Assembly (NCBI GenBank): GCA_965227905.1
Contig: OZ245780.1
Location: 4,898,001-4,962,000, forward strand
Direction: 5' to 3'
Length of the DNA stretch: 64,000 nt
From: CBDDHT01 sp965227905
Lineage (GTDB): Bacteria > Pseudomonadota > Alphaproteobacteria > Rhizobiales > Methyloligellaceae
Below are positions 35,080-43,683 of the stretch, piece after piece. The position numbers and the translations under genes were made by a program. The notes beneath the pieces were generated by a model. It made no database searches and was not told where the DNA came from. It saw only the letters and a list, made by a program, of their open reading frames with translations. How positions within the stretch are numbered: position 1 is the first letter of the stretch; each line of letters starts with the position of its first letter.

Positions 35080-36307
35080 CGAAGAACAAGCCATGCTGGC
35101 CGGCGATCTTGGCGAGCCGAAGCGTTGGGCGCTGGACCATATGATGCGGGTTGGCGCCATGTTCGATGCTGCGGATTTGGTCCCGGTCAGCCAATCACAC
35201 ATGATGGCGGACCCCGAGTCGGTCGGCGAAGCGGGCGTGCGCTTTCTGGAATCCCTCGCAGAGCATCCTGAGAATGACCGCCGCGTCGCGATTCCCATGA
35301 TCACCGATCCCCGCGGCGTTGATCTCAATTACTACAGCCCGCTTGGTCAGACAGAAGAGATGGCCGATCTGGACCGGCGCACGATCGCCGCCTGCACCAA
35401 GCTCGGCATCCTGATGACCAACACCTGCATCAACTACCAGACGATCATGCCGCCAGTGCTCGGAGATCATGTTGCCTATGGCGATACGGGTGTTGTCATC
35501 TACTCGAATAGCGTTCTCGGCGCCTATTCGAACTTCGAGGGCGGCCCTTCGGCCCTGGCTGCCGGCCTGACCGGACGCACACCCCGCTACGGACTTCATC
35601 TAGATGAAAACAGAAAGGCGACGAAACGGTTCATTCTTCGCTATCAACCGAAAGAGCTGACCGAATGGGGCATTCTTGGCGCCATCGTCGGCAAACTCAG
35701 TGGTTCTTATTGGGAAGTCCCCGTGATCGAGGGCGTCGATACGATTCCGACATCAGACGAGATGAAGCATCTCGGCGCCGCAATGGCGAGCTTTGGATCA
35801 TCACCACTCTTTCATATGGTCGGCATTACGCCCGAGGCGCCGACGCTTGATGCCGTCGAGGGCGCCCGGCTCGCGAGCCAGGAGATTACAGAAGCGGATT
35901 TCAATGCACTGAGGAGCGACTTCGGCGGCAAGGGCGACAAGGTCGATGTGGTTGTCTTTGCAGCGCCGCAGCTCTCGCTTGTCGAAATGCAGCAGGTCGC
36001 GGATCTGCTCGACGGCAAAAAGATCCATACGGACACGGCACTGATCGTGTGTACGGCGCCCTCAGTTTATGCAGACGCTGATCGCATGGGGTTACTCGGC
36101 CGCATTGAAAACACTGGTGCCAAGGTGCTCGAGGGCACATGCTTCTACAATCAATATGCCAGAGAGATCGGCGTCGCGAACGGCTGGACCCGTCTTCTGT
36201 CGAACTCGGCCAAGATCGTCAATATCATCAGCGGCTACGGTTACGAGCCGGCTCTGGCCAGTATGGAAGAGTGCGTTGCCTCGGCCGTCGCGGGAGAGAT
36301 CGTATGA
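35066..36307 (+). CDS. Aconitase X large (catalytic) subunit
   Basis: The 413-residue protein of the AcnX/DUF521 family is Fe-S-dependent. The GTG at 35066 follows AGAGGAG at seven bases, so the earlier in-frame start is rejected. The core SNSVLGAYSNFEGGPSALAA and GLTGRTPRYG matches the family, but several usually conserved positions differ: TCINY instead of CTPY, and YGDTGVV where ESS is usual. Bacterial AcnX pairs are known as cis-3-hydroxy-L-proline dehydratases and archaeal ones as phosphomevalonate dehydratases; substrate here uncertain. ATGA-coupled to the small subunit. Confidence 0.85.
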   Translation: MKLNDEEQAMLAGDLGEPKRWALDHMMRVGAMFDAADLVPVSQSHMMADPESVGEAGVRFLESLAEHPENDRRVAIPMITDPRGVDLNYYSPLGQTEEMADLDRRTIAACTKLGILMTNTCINYQTIMPPVLGDHVAYGDTGVVIYSNSVLGAYSNFEGGPSALAAGLTGRTPRYGLHLDENRKATKRFILRYQPKELTEWGILGAIVGKLSGSYWEVPVIEGVDTIPTSDEMKHLGAAMASFGSSPLFHMVGITPEAPTLDAVEGARLASQEITEADFNALRSDFGGKGDKVDVVVFAAPQLSLVEMQQVADLLDGKKIHTDTALIVCTAPSVYADADRMGLLGRIENTGAKVLEGTCFYNQYAREIGVANGWTRLLSNSAKIVNIISGYGYEPALASMEECVASAVAGEIV

Positions 36308-36720
36308 CGACACAATTGAAGTGCCACAAAGGCATCGGTCAGAAGGTAGAGGGCGAAGCCCTGGTCGCCGAAGACAACTTTTCGGCCCGCTACGATCTCG
36401 ATCGGATCAAGGGCGTGTTCTCAAGGCCCCAGCACAAACTGGCCGGTCAATCCTATGTCGACAAGATCCTGGTATTGAACACATCCAAAGGCGGTGTTGC
36501 ATCGGCCTGGATGCTACATGAAATGAAATCGCGAGGCATGGCGCCGAAGGCGATCCTGTTCAACACGGCAAACACGATTCTTGCCCAGGGCGCAGCGCTC
36601 GCCGACCTCACCATGTGCGACCGTTTCGAAGATGGCGATGTGACACAGCTCATCGAAACCGGCGACGAGTTGGTTGTTGATCCGGAACTGGGTCTCGTCA
36701 CGATTACAAAGAAGTCCTGA
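36304..36720 (+). CDS. Aconitase X small (swivel, DUF126) subunit
   Basis: The 138-residue swivel-domain subunit is coupled to the large subunit by an ATGA overlap. KILVLNTSKGGVASAWMLHE (about residues 56-75) is the DUF126 loop expected to complete the active site, followed by AILFNTANTILAQGAALADL. In single-chain AcnX this domain is fused; here it is separate, as in the IIa bacterial type. A palindromic repeat follows. Confidence 0.88.
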   Translation: MTTQLKCHKGIGQKVEGEALVAEDNFSARYDLDRIKGVFSRPQHKLAGQSYVDKILVLNTSKGGVASAWMLHEMKSRGMAPKAILFNTANTILAQGAALADLTMCDRFEDGDVTQLIETGDELVVDPELGLVTITKKS

Positions 36721-36739
36721 AGCTTCAAACCGAATTACG

Positions 36740-36817
36740 CCCCGGACTTGATCCGGGGCCCAGGGCGACACACTGAGCATTCTGCGTTCAGCCCTGGGTC
36801 CCGGATCAAGTCCGGGA
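36740..36817. repeat. 78-bp palindromic repeat, copy 1
   Basis: CCCCGGACTTGATCCGGGGC at the left and CCCGGATCAAGTCCGGGA at the right are inverted arms, each itself nearly self-complementary, with CCAGGG / CCCTGG inner arms around a variable loop. A second copy is at 46548-46625. Both lie between convergent genes, so a bidirectional terminator role is likely. Confidence 0.85.
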
Positions 36818-36842
36818 CATTGGATACTGCGGCCAAGTGAGT

Positions 36843-37511
36843 TCAGCAGCCTACCCAATCGTTCGCATTCTTCCCGTAGGTCGAGAAGCGCTTGATCACG
36901 CGGTCCATTTCATCGCCGCTGAGCAGTTTCGGCTCTCCGAGTTCCAAGACCTTGACATATTGAGCCGCCAGGTTCTCGACCTCTTGAGCGAGATCGAGTG
37001 CATCGGTCAGCGTTCGACCGCAGGCAATCTGACCGTGATTAGCCATCAAGGCAGCCTTGCGTGTTCTAAGCGCTGCGGCAATGCCGGCGGCCAGCGTCGC
37101 TGTGCCAAAGGTTGAGTAAGGGACCAACGGAATATCGGCTCCGCCGGCGACTGCAACCATATAGTGAAACGCGGGGATCGGCTTATGCGCGCAGGCAAGG
37201 GCCGTCGCATTCAGGGAATGACAGTGCACGACAGCGCCATCGTCGGGTCTCGCTTGATAAGCTGAAAGATGAAAACGCCATTCGCTTGAGGGCTTGCGGC
37301 GAGTCTCCCGCCAGGTTCCATCGCTGGCGACGAAGACAATATCGCCAGGCACCAACTCGTCATAGGGAACGCCGGACGGGGTGACCAGCATCCCGTCGTC
37401 CCAGCGGCAGGAAACATTGCCGGATGTCCCGACCGAGAGGCTGGCGGCCGCCATCTCGCGCACTGTCTCTATGACCTCGCGCCGGGCTCTCGTTTCATTC
37501 TCGCTAATCAT
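36843..37511 (-). CDS. Class II aldolase, DHAP-shunt type
   Basis: The 222-residue class II aldolase/adducin-family enzyme shows the zinc-binding HCHS (VVHCHSLNATALA), a later His (LMANHGQIACG) and the GTSGNVSCR substrate loop. Its ATG overlaps the mtnA stop by eight bases. In this setting it should split 5-(methylthio)ribulose-1-phosphate or 5-deoxyribulose-1-phosphate to dihydroxyacetone phosphate and an aldehyde, as Ald2 does in the DHAP shunt. No mtnBCD genes are nearby, which supports this over the classical methionine salvage route. Confidence 0.88.
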   Translation of the reverse strand: MISENETRARREVIETVREMAAASLSVGTSGNVSCRWDDGMLVTPSGVPYDELVPGDIVFVASDGTWRETRRKPSSEWRFHLSAYQARPDDGAVVHCHSLNATALACAHKPIPAFHYMVAVAGGADIPLVPYSTFGTATLAAGIAAALRTRKAALMANHGQIACGRTLTDALDLAQEVENLAAQYVKVLELGEPKLLSGDEMDRVIKRFSTYGKNANDWVGC

Positions 37512-38598
37512 CGTCCTGTTCGGGATAAAGGCGGCGCAGCCCCTCCCCGCTCGCTTCGGTGAGACCGCGCTCTGTCAGAAGGCCTGTCACCATGCGGGCC
37601 GGTGTCACGTCGAAGGCCGGATTGGCAGCCGGACTCCCCGGTGCCGTGATCGAGACGGTAACAATCTCTCCATCCGCGGCCTGTCCCCGCATGTCGGTGA
37701 CTTCTTCCTCGTCGCGCTCCTCGATCGGAATCTTGAATCCTGAGTCCAAGGTCCAGTCAATCGTCGTATGCGGCAGGGCCACATAAAAGGGAATGTTGTT
37801 GTCGTCGGCCGCCAGCGCTTTGAGATAGGTCCCGATCTTGTTGCAGACATCGCCATTGCTCGCCGTTCGGTCCGTGCCAACGATACAGAGGTCGACCTTA
37901 CCCTCCTGCATCAAGTGGCCGCCGGCATTGTCGGCAATGATCGTGTGCGGAATTCCATGGCCGCCGAGCTCGAAGGCTGTGAGCGCGGCACCCTGGTTGC
38001 GGGGTCGCGTTTCGTCCACCCACACATGGACAGGGAGCCCGGCTTCATGGGCATGATAGATCGGCGACGTCGCAGTGCCCCAGTCGACGGTTGCCAGCCA
38101 TCCGGCATTGCAGTGGGTGAGGATGTTGACCGGCTCACCGCCCTTGCGTTCGGCATGCTCGCGAATAATCTCCAGACCGTGCACACCGATCATGCGGCAC
38201 GTCTCGACATCTTCATCACAGATTTCGGCTGCGCGTGCATAGGCAGCATCCACCCGCTCGTCGCGCGGAAGATTGCGCACCGCATGGCCCATCTCATCCA
38301 GCGCCCATCTCAAGTTGACGGCTGTCGGTCGCGTTGCCAGCAAGAGTTCGGAAGCGGCATCCAGCGCTTCATCGGAAGGGTCATTTCGAAGCGCAAGACA
38401 AACGCCATAGGCAGTCGTTGCACCAATCAGCGGGGCACCACGAACCTGCATCGTCTTGATTGCACGAGCGGCGTCCTGCACGGTCTTGAGCTGAACAATC
38501 TCGAAGACATGCGGCAACCAGGTCTGATCGATGATCTCGACTGTCCAGCCATCATCCGCCACCCAGATTGTCCGATAGTGCTTGCCGTCGACTTTCAT
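37504..38598 (-). CDS. mtnA: S-methyl-5-thioribose-1-phosphate isomerase
   Basis: The 364-residue eIF-2B-related isomerase converts (methylthio)ribose-1-phosphate to the ribulose form. Motifs: MQVRGAPLIGATTAYGVCLA (about residues 50-69), the catalytic Cys in NILTHCNAGWLATVDWGTA, and the Asp in CIVGTDRTASNGDVCNKIGT. Five bases after apt, overlapping the aldolase by eight bases. It links MtnP (phosphorylase) to the aldolase in the salvage of methylthioadenosine or 5'-deoxyadenosine. Confidence 0.95.
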   Translation of the reverse strand: MKVDGKHYRTIWVADDGWTVEIIDQTWLPHVFEIVQLKTVQDAARAIKTMQVRGAPLIGATTAYGVCLALRNDPSDEALDAASELLLATRPTAVNLRWALDEMGHAVRNLPRDERVDAAYARAAEICDEDVETCRMIGVHGLEIIREHAERKGGEPVNILTHCNAGWLATVDWGTATSPIYHAHEAGLPVHVWVDETRPRNQGAALTAFELGGHGIPHTIIADNAGGHLMQEGKVDLCIVGTDRTASNGDVCNKIGTYLKALAADDNNIPFYVALPHTTIDWTLDSGFKIPIEERDEEEVTDMRGQAADGEIVTVSITAPGSPAANPAFDVTPARMVTGLLTERGLTEASGEGLRRLYPEQDDD

Positions 38599-38603
38599 TG
38601 AAC

Positions 38604-39134
38604 TCAGTCCCCTTCGAACGCCATCAGCGTGTGACAGTCGACATCGAGTGCTTCGAGTTTCTTACGGCCGCCAATATCCGGCAGATCGATAACGAATGAA
38701 GCCGCCACGATATCCGCGTCCAACTTGCGCAGGAGTTTCACCGCAGCTTCTGCCGTACCGCCAGTTGCGATCAGGTCGTCGACGATCAGCACTTTTTCAC
38801 GCGGCTTGAGCCCGTCCTCATGGATCTCAATAACGTCGACGCCATATTCAAGCTCATAATCCTGCCCGATGGCCTTTGCAGGCAGCTTGCCTTTCTTTCG
38901 GATCGGCACGAACCCGGCACCAAGGCGTTCGGCAACAGCACCGCCTAGAATAAATCCGCGCGCTTCGATTCCTGCGACGGCTTCTACGCCCTTGTCGAGA
39001 AAGGGTGTCGCCATCTGCTCGATACACGCCTTCAGGCCCTCGGCGTCGCCAAGAAGCGTAGTGATATCGCGAAACATGATCCCGTCCTTGGGATAGTCCG
39101 GAATTGTTCTCACAAGACCTCTTAAATCTGTCAC
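38604..39134 (-). CDS. apt: Adenine phosphoribosyltransferase
   Basis: The 176-residue enzyme makes AMP from adenine and PRPP. The PRPP motif VLIVDDLIATGGTAEAA (about residues 115-131) is complete, with GIEARGFILGGAVAERLGAG as the other conserved loop. The GTG start has GGAGG five bases upstream. In the context of mtnP, which releases adenine from methylthioadenosine, Apt recovers the base. Heads the apt-mtnA-aldolase run. Confidence 0.95.
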   Translation of the reverse strand: MTDLRGLVRTIPDYPKDGIMFRDITTLLGDAEGLKACIEQMATPFLDKGVEAVAGIEARGFILGGAVAERLGAGFVPIRKKGKLPAKAIGQDYELEYGVDVIEIHEDGLKPREKVLIVDDLIATGGTAEAAVKLLRKLDADIVAASFVIDLPDIGGRKKLEALDVDCHTLMAFEGD

Positions 39135-39202
39135 CCGCTCCTCCTACATTTCAATGGGCGTCGTGGGGCACGGCGGATCATAAGCAATCCAAGGATGTTC
39201 TC

Positions 39203-39409
39203 ATGGCTGAAACCGTGCATAAGGTAACCATCACCGAAATCGATATCCCGTTCTGGCGCATTGTCGGCATTTTGATCAAGTGGGCCATCGCGGCAATTCC
39301 GGCGATTTTTATCGTATCTGTATTGGTCGTGCTTGCGGGCGCGGCACTCAGCACCCTGTTTGGTGTGACCATGCACTGGTTCGGTGGCTGGCACCCAATG
39401 CACTACTGA
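39203..39409 (+). CDS. Small hydrophobic membrane protein
   Basis: The 68-residue protein from the ATG at 39203 (AAGGA, seven bases) has a TM helix of about 40 residues (ILIKWAIAAIPAIFIVSVLV and on) and a C-terminal FGGWHPMHY. I do not recognise a family. It lies alone on the plus strand between apt and mtnP. Coding is likely from the ribosome site and clean hydrophobic pattern. Confidence 0.6.
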   Translation: MAETVHKVTITEIDIPFWRIVGILIKWAIAAIPAIFIVSVLVVLAGAALSTLFGVTMHWFGGWHPMHY

Positions 39410-39419
39410 GCCGAAGACT

Positions 39420-40298
39420 TCACGACTTTTCCAGGACGCGCCCTGCAACCGCATCCAGTTTGGCCATGAGGTCCGGGTCGCGCGCTTCAGGCGCGGTGAC
39501 GATGGCATATTCCAGTGCCTTGTCAGAACCAAGCGGACATTCGGGATGCTCTCGCGGGAAATCCTTGGCGAGCCGCGCGACGAGGCTGCGGCCCTTGTCG
39601 GCGTTTTCATGAAGAACGCGAAGCAGTTCGGGGATATCGATGTCCTGATGGGAATCGTGCCAGCAGTCATAATCCGTGACCATTGCGACAGTGGCGTAAC
39701 AAATCTCAGCTTCCCGGGCGAGCTTGGCTTCGGGCATGTTCGTCATCCCGATCACATCGCAACCCCACGAGCGATAGAGATGGGATTCGGCACGTGAGGA
39801 GAATTGCGGCCCCTCCATCGCGAGATAGGTCCCGCCGCGGCTATATTGCAATCCTTCCGCATCGGCCGCAGCGGCAATCCGATCGACCAGTCCGGGGCTG
39901 ACTGGATCGGCAAACGACACATGGGCCACACACCCATCGCCAAAGAAACTCTTCTCGCGTGCGAATGTCCGGTCGATGAATTGATCGACCAGCACAAAAT
40001 TCCCCGGCGCCAACTCTTCACGGAACGAGCCGCAGGCCGAGACCGACACCAGGTCGGTGACACCGACCCGTTTCATGGCATCGATATTCGCCCGGTAGTT
40101 GATGTGGCTTGGACCGATACGATGGCCGCGCCCATGCCGCGGCAGAAACACCATGTCGAGCCCGTCAAGTGTGCCAAGCACCAGCTCGTCCGACGGTGTC
40201 CCCCAAGGCGTCGCAACGGCCTCTCTGCGCACCGATTCCAAACCCGGTAGCTCATAGAGCCCCGTACCGCCAATAACACCCAGAACCGTTCGCGTCAT
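39420..40298 (-). CDS. mtnP: S-methyl-5'-thioadenosine phosphorylase
   Basis: The 292-residue purine phosphorylase cleaves methylthioadenosine (and 5'-deoxyadenosine) to adenine and the ribose-1-phosphate. Motifs: GVIGGTGLYELPGL (residues 7-20), FLPRHGRGHRI..SHINYRAN (phosphate and base binding), AMEGPQFSSRAES, and VIGMTNMPEAKLAREAEICY. It starts seven bases after the SUOX-fold gene and feeds Apt and MtnA encoded just downstream. Confidence 0.95.
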   Translation of the reverse strand: MTRTVLGVIGGTGLYELPGLESVRREAVATPWGTPSDELVLGTLDGLDMVFLPRHGRGHRIGPSHINYRANIDAMKRVGVTDLVSVSACGSFREELAPGNFVLVDQFIDRTFAREKSFFGDGCVAHVSFADPVSPGLVDRIAAAADAEGLQYSRGGTYLAMEGPQFSSRAESHLYRSWGCDVIGMTNMPEAKLAREAEICYATVAMVTDYDCWHDSHQDIDIPELLRVLHENADKGRSLVARLAKDFPREHPECPLGSDKALEYAIVTAPEARDPDLMAKLDAVAGRVLEKS

Positions 40299-40304
40299 AC
40301 CTGC

Positions 40305-40883
40305 CTATCGCACCTCAATGAAAAAGATAGCCCAACCCCATTTCGTGAATTCTTCGTCGCTGGGCTTAACACCCTCTGCCGGTGTGTGAACCAGCCAGAG
40401 CAATCCATGCTGACCGATGCCAAGAGGCTTTCCGTCTGCCGACATGGCCAGAATCAAGTTCTGCTTGTCCAAGTCTTGCGGCGTCAGCTCAACCGTATAG
40501 CCGTCAAGCGCGATTAGAGCGATACTCTTGGCACCGTCGACCCCTGCTGCATTGAGGATCGAAGTAAACCTTGGGCCTTCAAACAGAGTCGGCTTCTTGG
40601 TTATCGGTGGATGCGCAGTTGCCTGTGCCTGCGGCAGGGCCTTCAACATGGCACGATCGAAAGTCATGGCTCGATCGAAGTTGAAGCGATGATGCTTGTG
40701 ATACCCGTCAAGCACGTCGTCGAAAGGGCCCCGGTTCCAGTTGTTGATCTTGCCCGCAATCGAAAGAATGACGGCTCCCTGAGGAGCGGCAACTTCGGCG
40801 GCGCTTAACTGCGCCGCTCCGGCAGGCAGAAACAGTGCGAAGCCGATAACCAGACACCTGATTTCGTATGCAAAACGCTTCAT
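40305..40883 (-). CDS. Small periplasmic oxidoreductase-molybdopterin-domain-like protein
   Basis: The 192-residue secreted protein has a signal peptide (VIGFALFLPAGAAQLSAAEV). A domain resembling the sulfite-oxidase (SUOX) molybdopterin-binding fold follows, with SIALIALDGYTVELTPQDLD and MSADGKPLGIGQHGLLWLVH. It lacks the cysteine that binds the cofactor in true SUOX enzymes, so cofactor binding is doubtful. AGGAGA is nine bases before the ATG. Just upstream of mtnP. Confidence 0.65.
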   Translation of the reverse strand: MKRFAYEIRCLVIGFALFLPAGAAQLSAAEVAAPQGAVILSIAGKINNWNRGPFDDVLDGYHKHHRFNFDRAMTFDRAMLKALPQAQATAHPPITKKPTLFEGPRFTSILNAAGVDGAKSIALIALDGYTVELTPQDLDKQNLILAMSADGKPLGIGQHGLLWLVHTPAEGVKPSDEEFTKWGWAIFFIEVR

Positions 40884-40951
40884 GTCGAAATCTCCTCTGC
40901 ACTTCAAACCGATCTCAGCTCAGAGCCATTGCCGATCGGGATCGCACCAAG

Positions 40952-40979
40952 AAAAAAGGCCCCGCATAGGAGGCCTTTT
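40952..40979 (-). terminator. Rho-independent terminator of petABC
   Basis: On the minus strand AAAAGGCCTCC, loop TATGC, GGGGCCTTTTTT gives a strong stem ending in six T. It lies about 30 bp beyond the cytochrome c1 stop. Confidence 0.85.
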
Positions 40980-41006
40980 AAGGAAATGGTGATCGATCGA
41001 CACGTG

Positions 41007-41798
41007 TCAATGATCGACTTTGCTCCAAAGGCGCCGCTTCGCAAGATACAGGAAGCCGGTCAGGAACAGCAGATAGATCATCACGCGGAAACCAACCCGG
41101 TGCCGTTCTTCAAGTTTGGGTTCGGCGGCCCACATCATGAATGCCGTGACGTCTTTGGCATAATTCTCGACTGTCGGCTTCGTACCGTCTGTGTATTCGA
41201 CAACCTCCTCCGACAACGGAGCTGCCATCGCGATCTGATGGCCAGGGAAGTACTTGTTGTAGCTCATGCCTTCCGACATTTCGAAACCGCTAGGCGCGTC
41301 CACATATCCCGTCAGGAGTGAATAGAGATAATTGGGGCCACCTGGACGCGCTTTCGCCATGACCGAGAGATCCGGCGGCAGGGCCCCATTGTTGGCGAGA
41401 CGCCCTTCCTGATCATTTGCGAAGGGCGACTTGAACTTATCGGACGGCTTTGCCGCTCGATCGAACATTTCGCCATCGTCATTCGGGCCATCCTGGATTT
41501 CGACGCTCGCCGCAATCGCCTTGACGGCTTCCTCCGAGAATTCCGGTCCGCCTTTCTCACCCAGATTGCGATAGTGCAAGAGCTTCATGCCGTGGCAGGC
41601 TTTGCAGACCTCTTGGTAAACCTTGTAGCCACGCTGGAGCTGTCCGCGGTCGAACTTGCCGAAAGGACCCGAAAAGCTCCAATCGACCGATTTCGGTGTC
41701 GGTACATCGCCTGCGGCATTCGCCTGCGGTCCAATAACGACCGCAGCCACGCCAAGGCAGGCAGCCAAACCCAATGCTCTTCCAAGAATATGTGTCAT
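41007..41798 (-). CDS. petC: Cytochrome c1 of the bc1 complex
   Basis: The 263-residue subunit has a signal peptide cut near residue 29 and a covalent haem site Cys65-x2-Cys68-His69 (CKACHGMKLLH). The C-terminal TM anchor VGFRVMIYLLFLTGFLYLAK leaves KRRLWSKVDH inside. The ATG at 41798 has GGAGG seven bases upstream. Last gene of petA-petB-petC; passes electrons from the Rieske protein to cytochrome c in the inner membrane, periplasmic side. Confidence 0.96.
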   Translation of the reverse strand: MTHILGRALGLAACLGVAAVVIGPQANAAGDVPTPKSVDWSFSGPFGKFDRGQLQRGYKVYQEVCKACHGMKLLHYRNLGEKGGPEFSEEAVKAIAASVEIQDGPNDDGEMFDRAAKPSDKFKSPFANDQEGRLANNGALPPDLSVMAKARPGGPNYLYSLLTGYVDAPSGFEMSEGMSYNKYFPGHQIAMAAPLSEEVVEYTDGTKPTVENYAKDVTAFMMWAAEPKLEERHRVGFRVMIYLLFLTGFLYLAKRRLWSKVDH

Positions 41799-41812
41799 GG
41801 TCTGGCCTCCCC

Positions 41813-43099
41813 TCATCGCCGTTCCGGTGCCGCCGCCGCTGGCGATGGATCAGGCCCACCGCCGCCGGATTTCGACAGCACGTCCTCGGTGATGCTTCCT
41901 GGCCGCATTCTCGGCGTTTCGATCAGACCGACAATCGGCATGACGAGGAGCAGGTGAATGAAATAGTAAGCCGTGAAGATCTGCGACAGCAGCTTGTAGA
42001 TGCCTTCCGGTGGCTTCGCACCCAGATAGCCGAGCGCCAGGCACGTGATCACAAACAGGAAGAAAAACCACTTGTAGATCGGCCGATAGCGCACCGAGCG
42101 CACACGCGATGTATCCAGCCATGGAATCAGGAACAACAGCAGGATCGACCCGAACATGGCAATGACGCCGAGCAGCTTGTTATCGATCGAACGCAAAATT
42201 GCGTAGAACGGCAGGAAATACCACTCCGGAACAATATGCGGCGGCGTGCTCAAGGGGTTCGCCTCGATATAGTTGTCCGAATGGCCGAGATAGTTGGGCG
42301 CGTAGAACACGAAAGCAGCAAAGAGCAGGGCGAAGGCCGCCATGCCGAAGCCATCCTTGATCGTGAAATAAGGATGGAATGGAAGCGTGTCTTCTTTGCT
42401 TTTCACATCGATGCCGGTCGGATTGTTACTGCCTGGAACGTGCAAAGCCCAGATATGCAGAATGACCAGCCCGGCGATCACAAAAGGCAGTAGGAAATGC
42501 AGGCTGAACAGCCGGTTCAGCGTCGGGTTTCCGACTGCGAAACCGCCCCAGATCCACTCGACGACCCCGGTTCCAAGCCCTGGAATGATCGAGTCGAGCG
42601 ACGAGAACAGGTTGGTAATAACCGTGACCGCCCAGAAGCTCATCTGACCCCAAGGAAGAGAATAGCCCATGAATGCTGTGGCCATCATCGCCAGATAGAT
42701 CAGCATACCGATGATCCAAAGCACCTCGCGTGGCGCCTTGTAGGACCCGTAGTAGAGACCGCGCAGCATGTGGACATAGACAGCGAGGAAGAACATCGAG
42801 CTGCCGACCGCATGCATGTAGCGTAGCAGCCAGCCCCAGTTCACATCACGCATGATGTGCTCGACGCTGCTGAAAGCCATTGTTTCGTTCGGGACGAAGT
42901 GCATGGCGAGCACGATGCCGGTCATGATCTGAACGACCAGACAGAGCGTCAGGATTCCGCCGAACGTCCAGAGATAGTTCAGATTTCGCGGTGTCGGAAA
43001 AACCACGAAGGAATCATACATCAAGCGCGGCACTGGAAGCCGCTCGTCGATCCACTTGCCAAAACCGGAGGTGGGCCGATAGGTCGAATTATGCGCCAT
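41813..43099 (-). CDS. petB: Cytochrome b of the bc1 complex
   Basis: The 428-residue membrane subunit has about eight to ten TM helices. The two pairs of haem-ligating His are in YMHAVGSSMFFLAVYVHMLR and SLHFLLPFVIAGLVILHIWA, each pair 14 residues apart. The Qo-site PEWY motif is IVPEWYFLPFY. Full length, with a cytoplasmic C-terminal tail of about 25 residues (GGGGPDPSPAAAAPERR). Eleven bases after petA. Confidence 0.97.
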   Translation of the reverse strand: MAHNSTYRPTSGFGKWIDERLPVPRLMYDSFVVFPTPRNLNYLWTFGGILTLCLVVQIMTGIVLAMHFVPNETMAFSSVEHIMRDVNWGWLLRYMHAVGSSMFFLAVYVHMLRGLYYGSYKAPREVLWIIGMLIYLAMMATAFMGYSLPWGQMSFWAVTVITNLFSSLDSIIPGLGTGVVEWIWGGFAVGNPTLNRLFSLHFLLPFVIAGLVILHIWALHVPGSNNPTGIDVKSKEDTLPFHPYFTIKDGFGMAAFALLFAAFVFYAPNYLGHSDNYIEANPLSTPPHIVPEWYFLPFYAILRSIDNKLLGVIAMFGSILLLFLIPWLDTSRVRSVRYRPIYKWFFFLFVITCLALGYLGAKPPEGIYKLLSQIFTAYYFIHLLLVMPIVGLIETPRMRPGSITEDVLSKSGGGGPDPSPAAAAPERR

Positions 43100-43110
43100 G
43101 GTGCGGGGCC

Positions 43111-43683
43111 TCAGCCAATCTTGATCTTTGAATCGGACAGGAACTCATATTGGGGCACATCCAGATTGCGCGGTGCCGGTCCTTTACGGATCCGTCCCGC
43201 CGTATCGTAGTGCGACCCGTGGCACGGACAGAACCAACCGCCATATTCACCCTTGGCGTCGCCGACCCGCTGGCCTTTCGGGATGCAGCCCAAATGCGTG
43301 CAGATACCGACGAGAACCAGCCATTTTTCCTTGTCTGCGATGACACGGTTTACGTCAGTCGCCTCGGCGGAATCGTCAATATTCTCGTTGCGCGCCAGCT
43401 CATCCGGCAGATCGGTCATCTTGACCGTTTTAGCCTGTTCGATCTCCTCCGCCGTGCGATGACGAACAAAGACCGGCTTACCGCGCCACATGACCGTAAT
43501 CGACTGTCCCTCCTCGATTGGCGAAAGGTCCACCTCTATTGTTGCCAGGGAAAGCGCCGATGCGTCCGGATTCATCTGATCGATGAATGGCCACAGCATT
43601 GCGGCGCCGCCGACGGCAGCGAATGCCCCTCCGGCGATCGCAATAAAATCGCGGCGTGTCGGTTCTGACTTATCGTCGGCCAC
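43111..43683 (-). CDS. petA: Rieske iron-sulfur protein of the bc1 complex
   Basis: The 190-residue protein starts at the GTG at 43683, with AAGGAGG six bases upstream. A Tat-type motif (TRRDFIAIAGGAFAAVG) near the N terminus precedes its single TM anchor. Both cluster-binding boxes are present: CTHLGC and CPCHGSHYD, holding a [2Fe-2S] centre. First gene of petABC; oxidises ubiquinol at Qo. A 350-bp upstream region likely holds the promoter. Confidence 0.95.
   Translation of the reverse strand: MADDKSEPTRRDFIAIAGGAFAAVGGAAMLWPFIDQMNPDASALSLATIEVDLSPIEEGQSITVMWRGKPVFVRHRTAEEIEQAKTVKMTDLPDELARNENIDDSAEATDVNRVIADKEKWLVLVGICTHLGCIPKGQRVGDAKGEYGGWFCPCHGSHYDTAGRIRKGPAPRNLDVPQYEFLSDSKIKIG

Noticed and set aside
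37768..38601. 277-codon open frame on the plus strand
   Set aside because: Antisense to mtnA.
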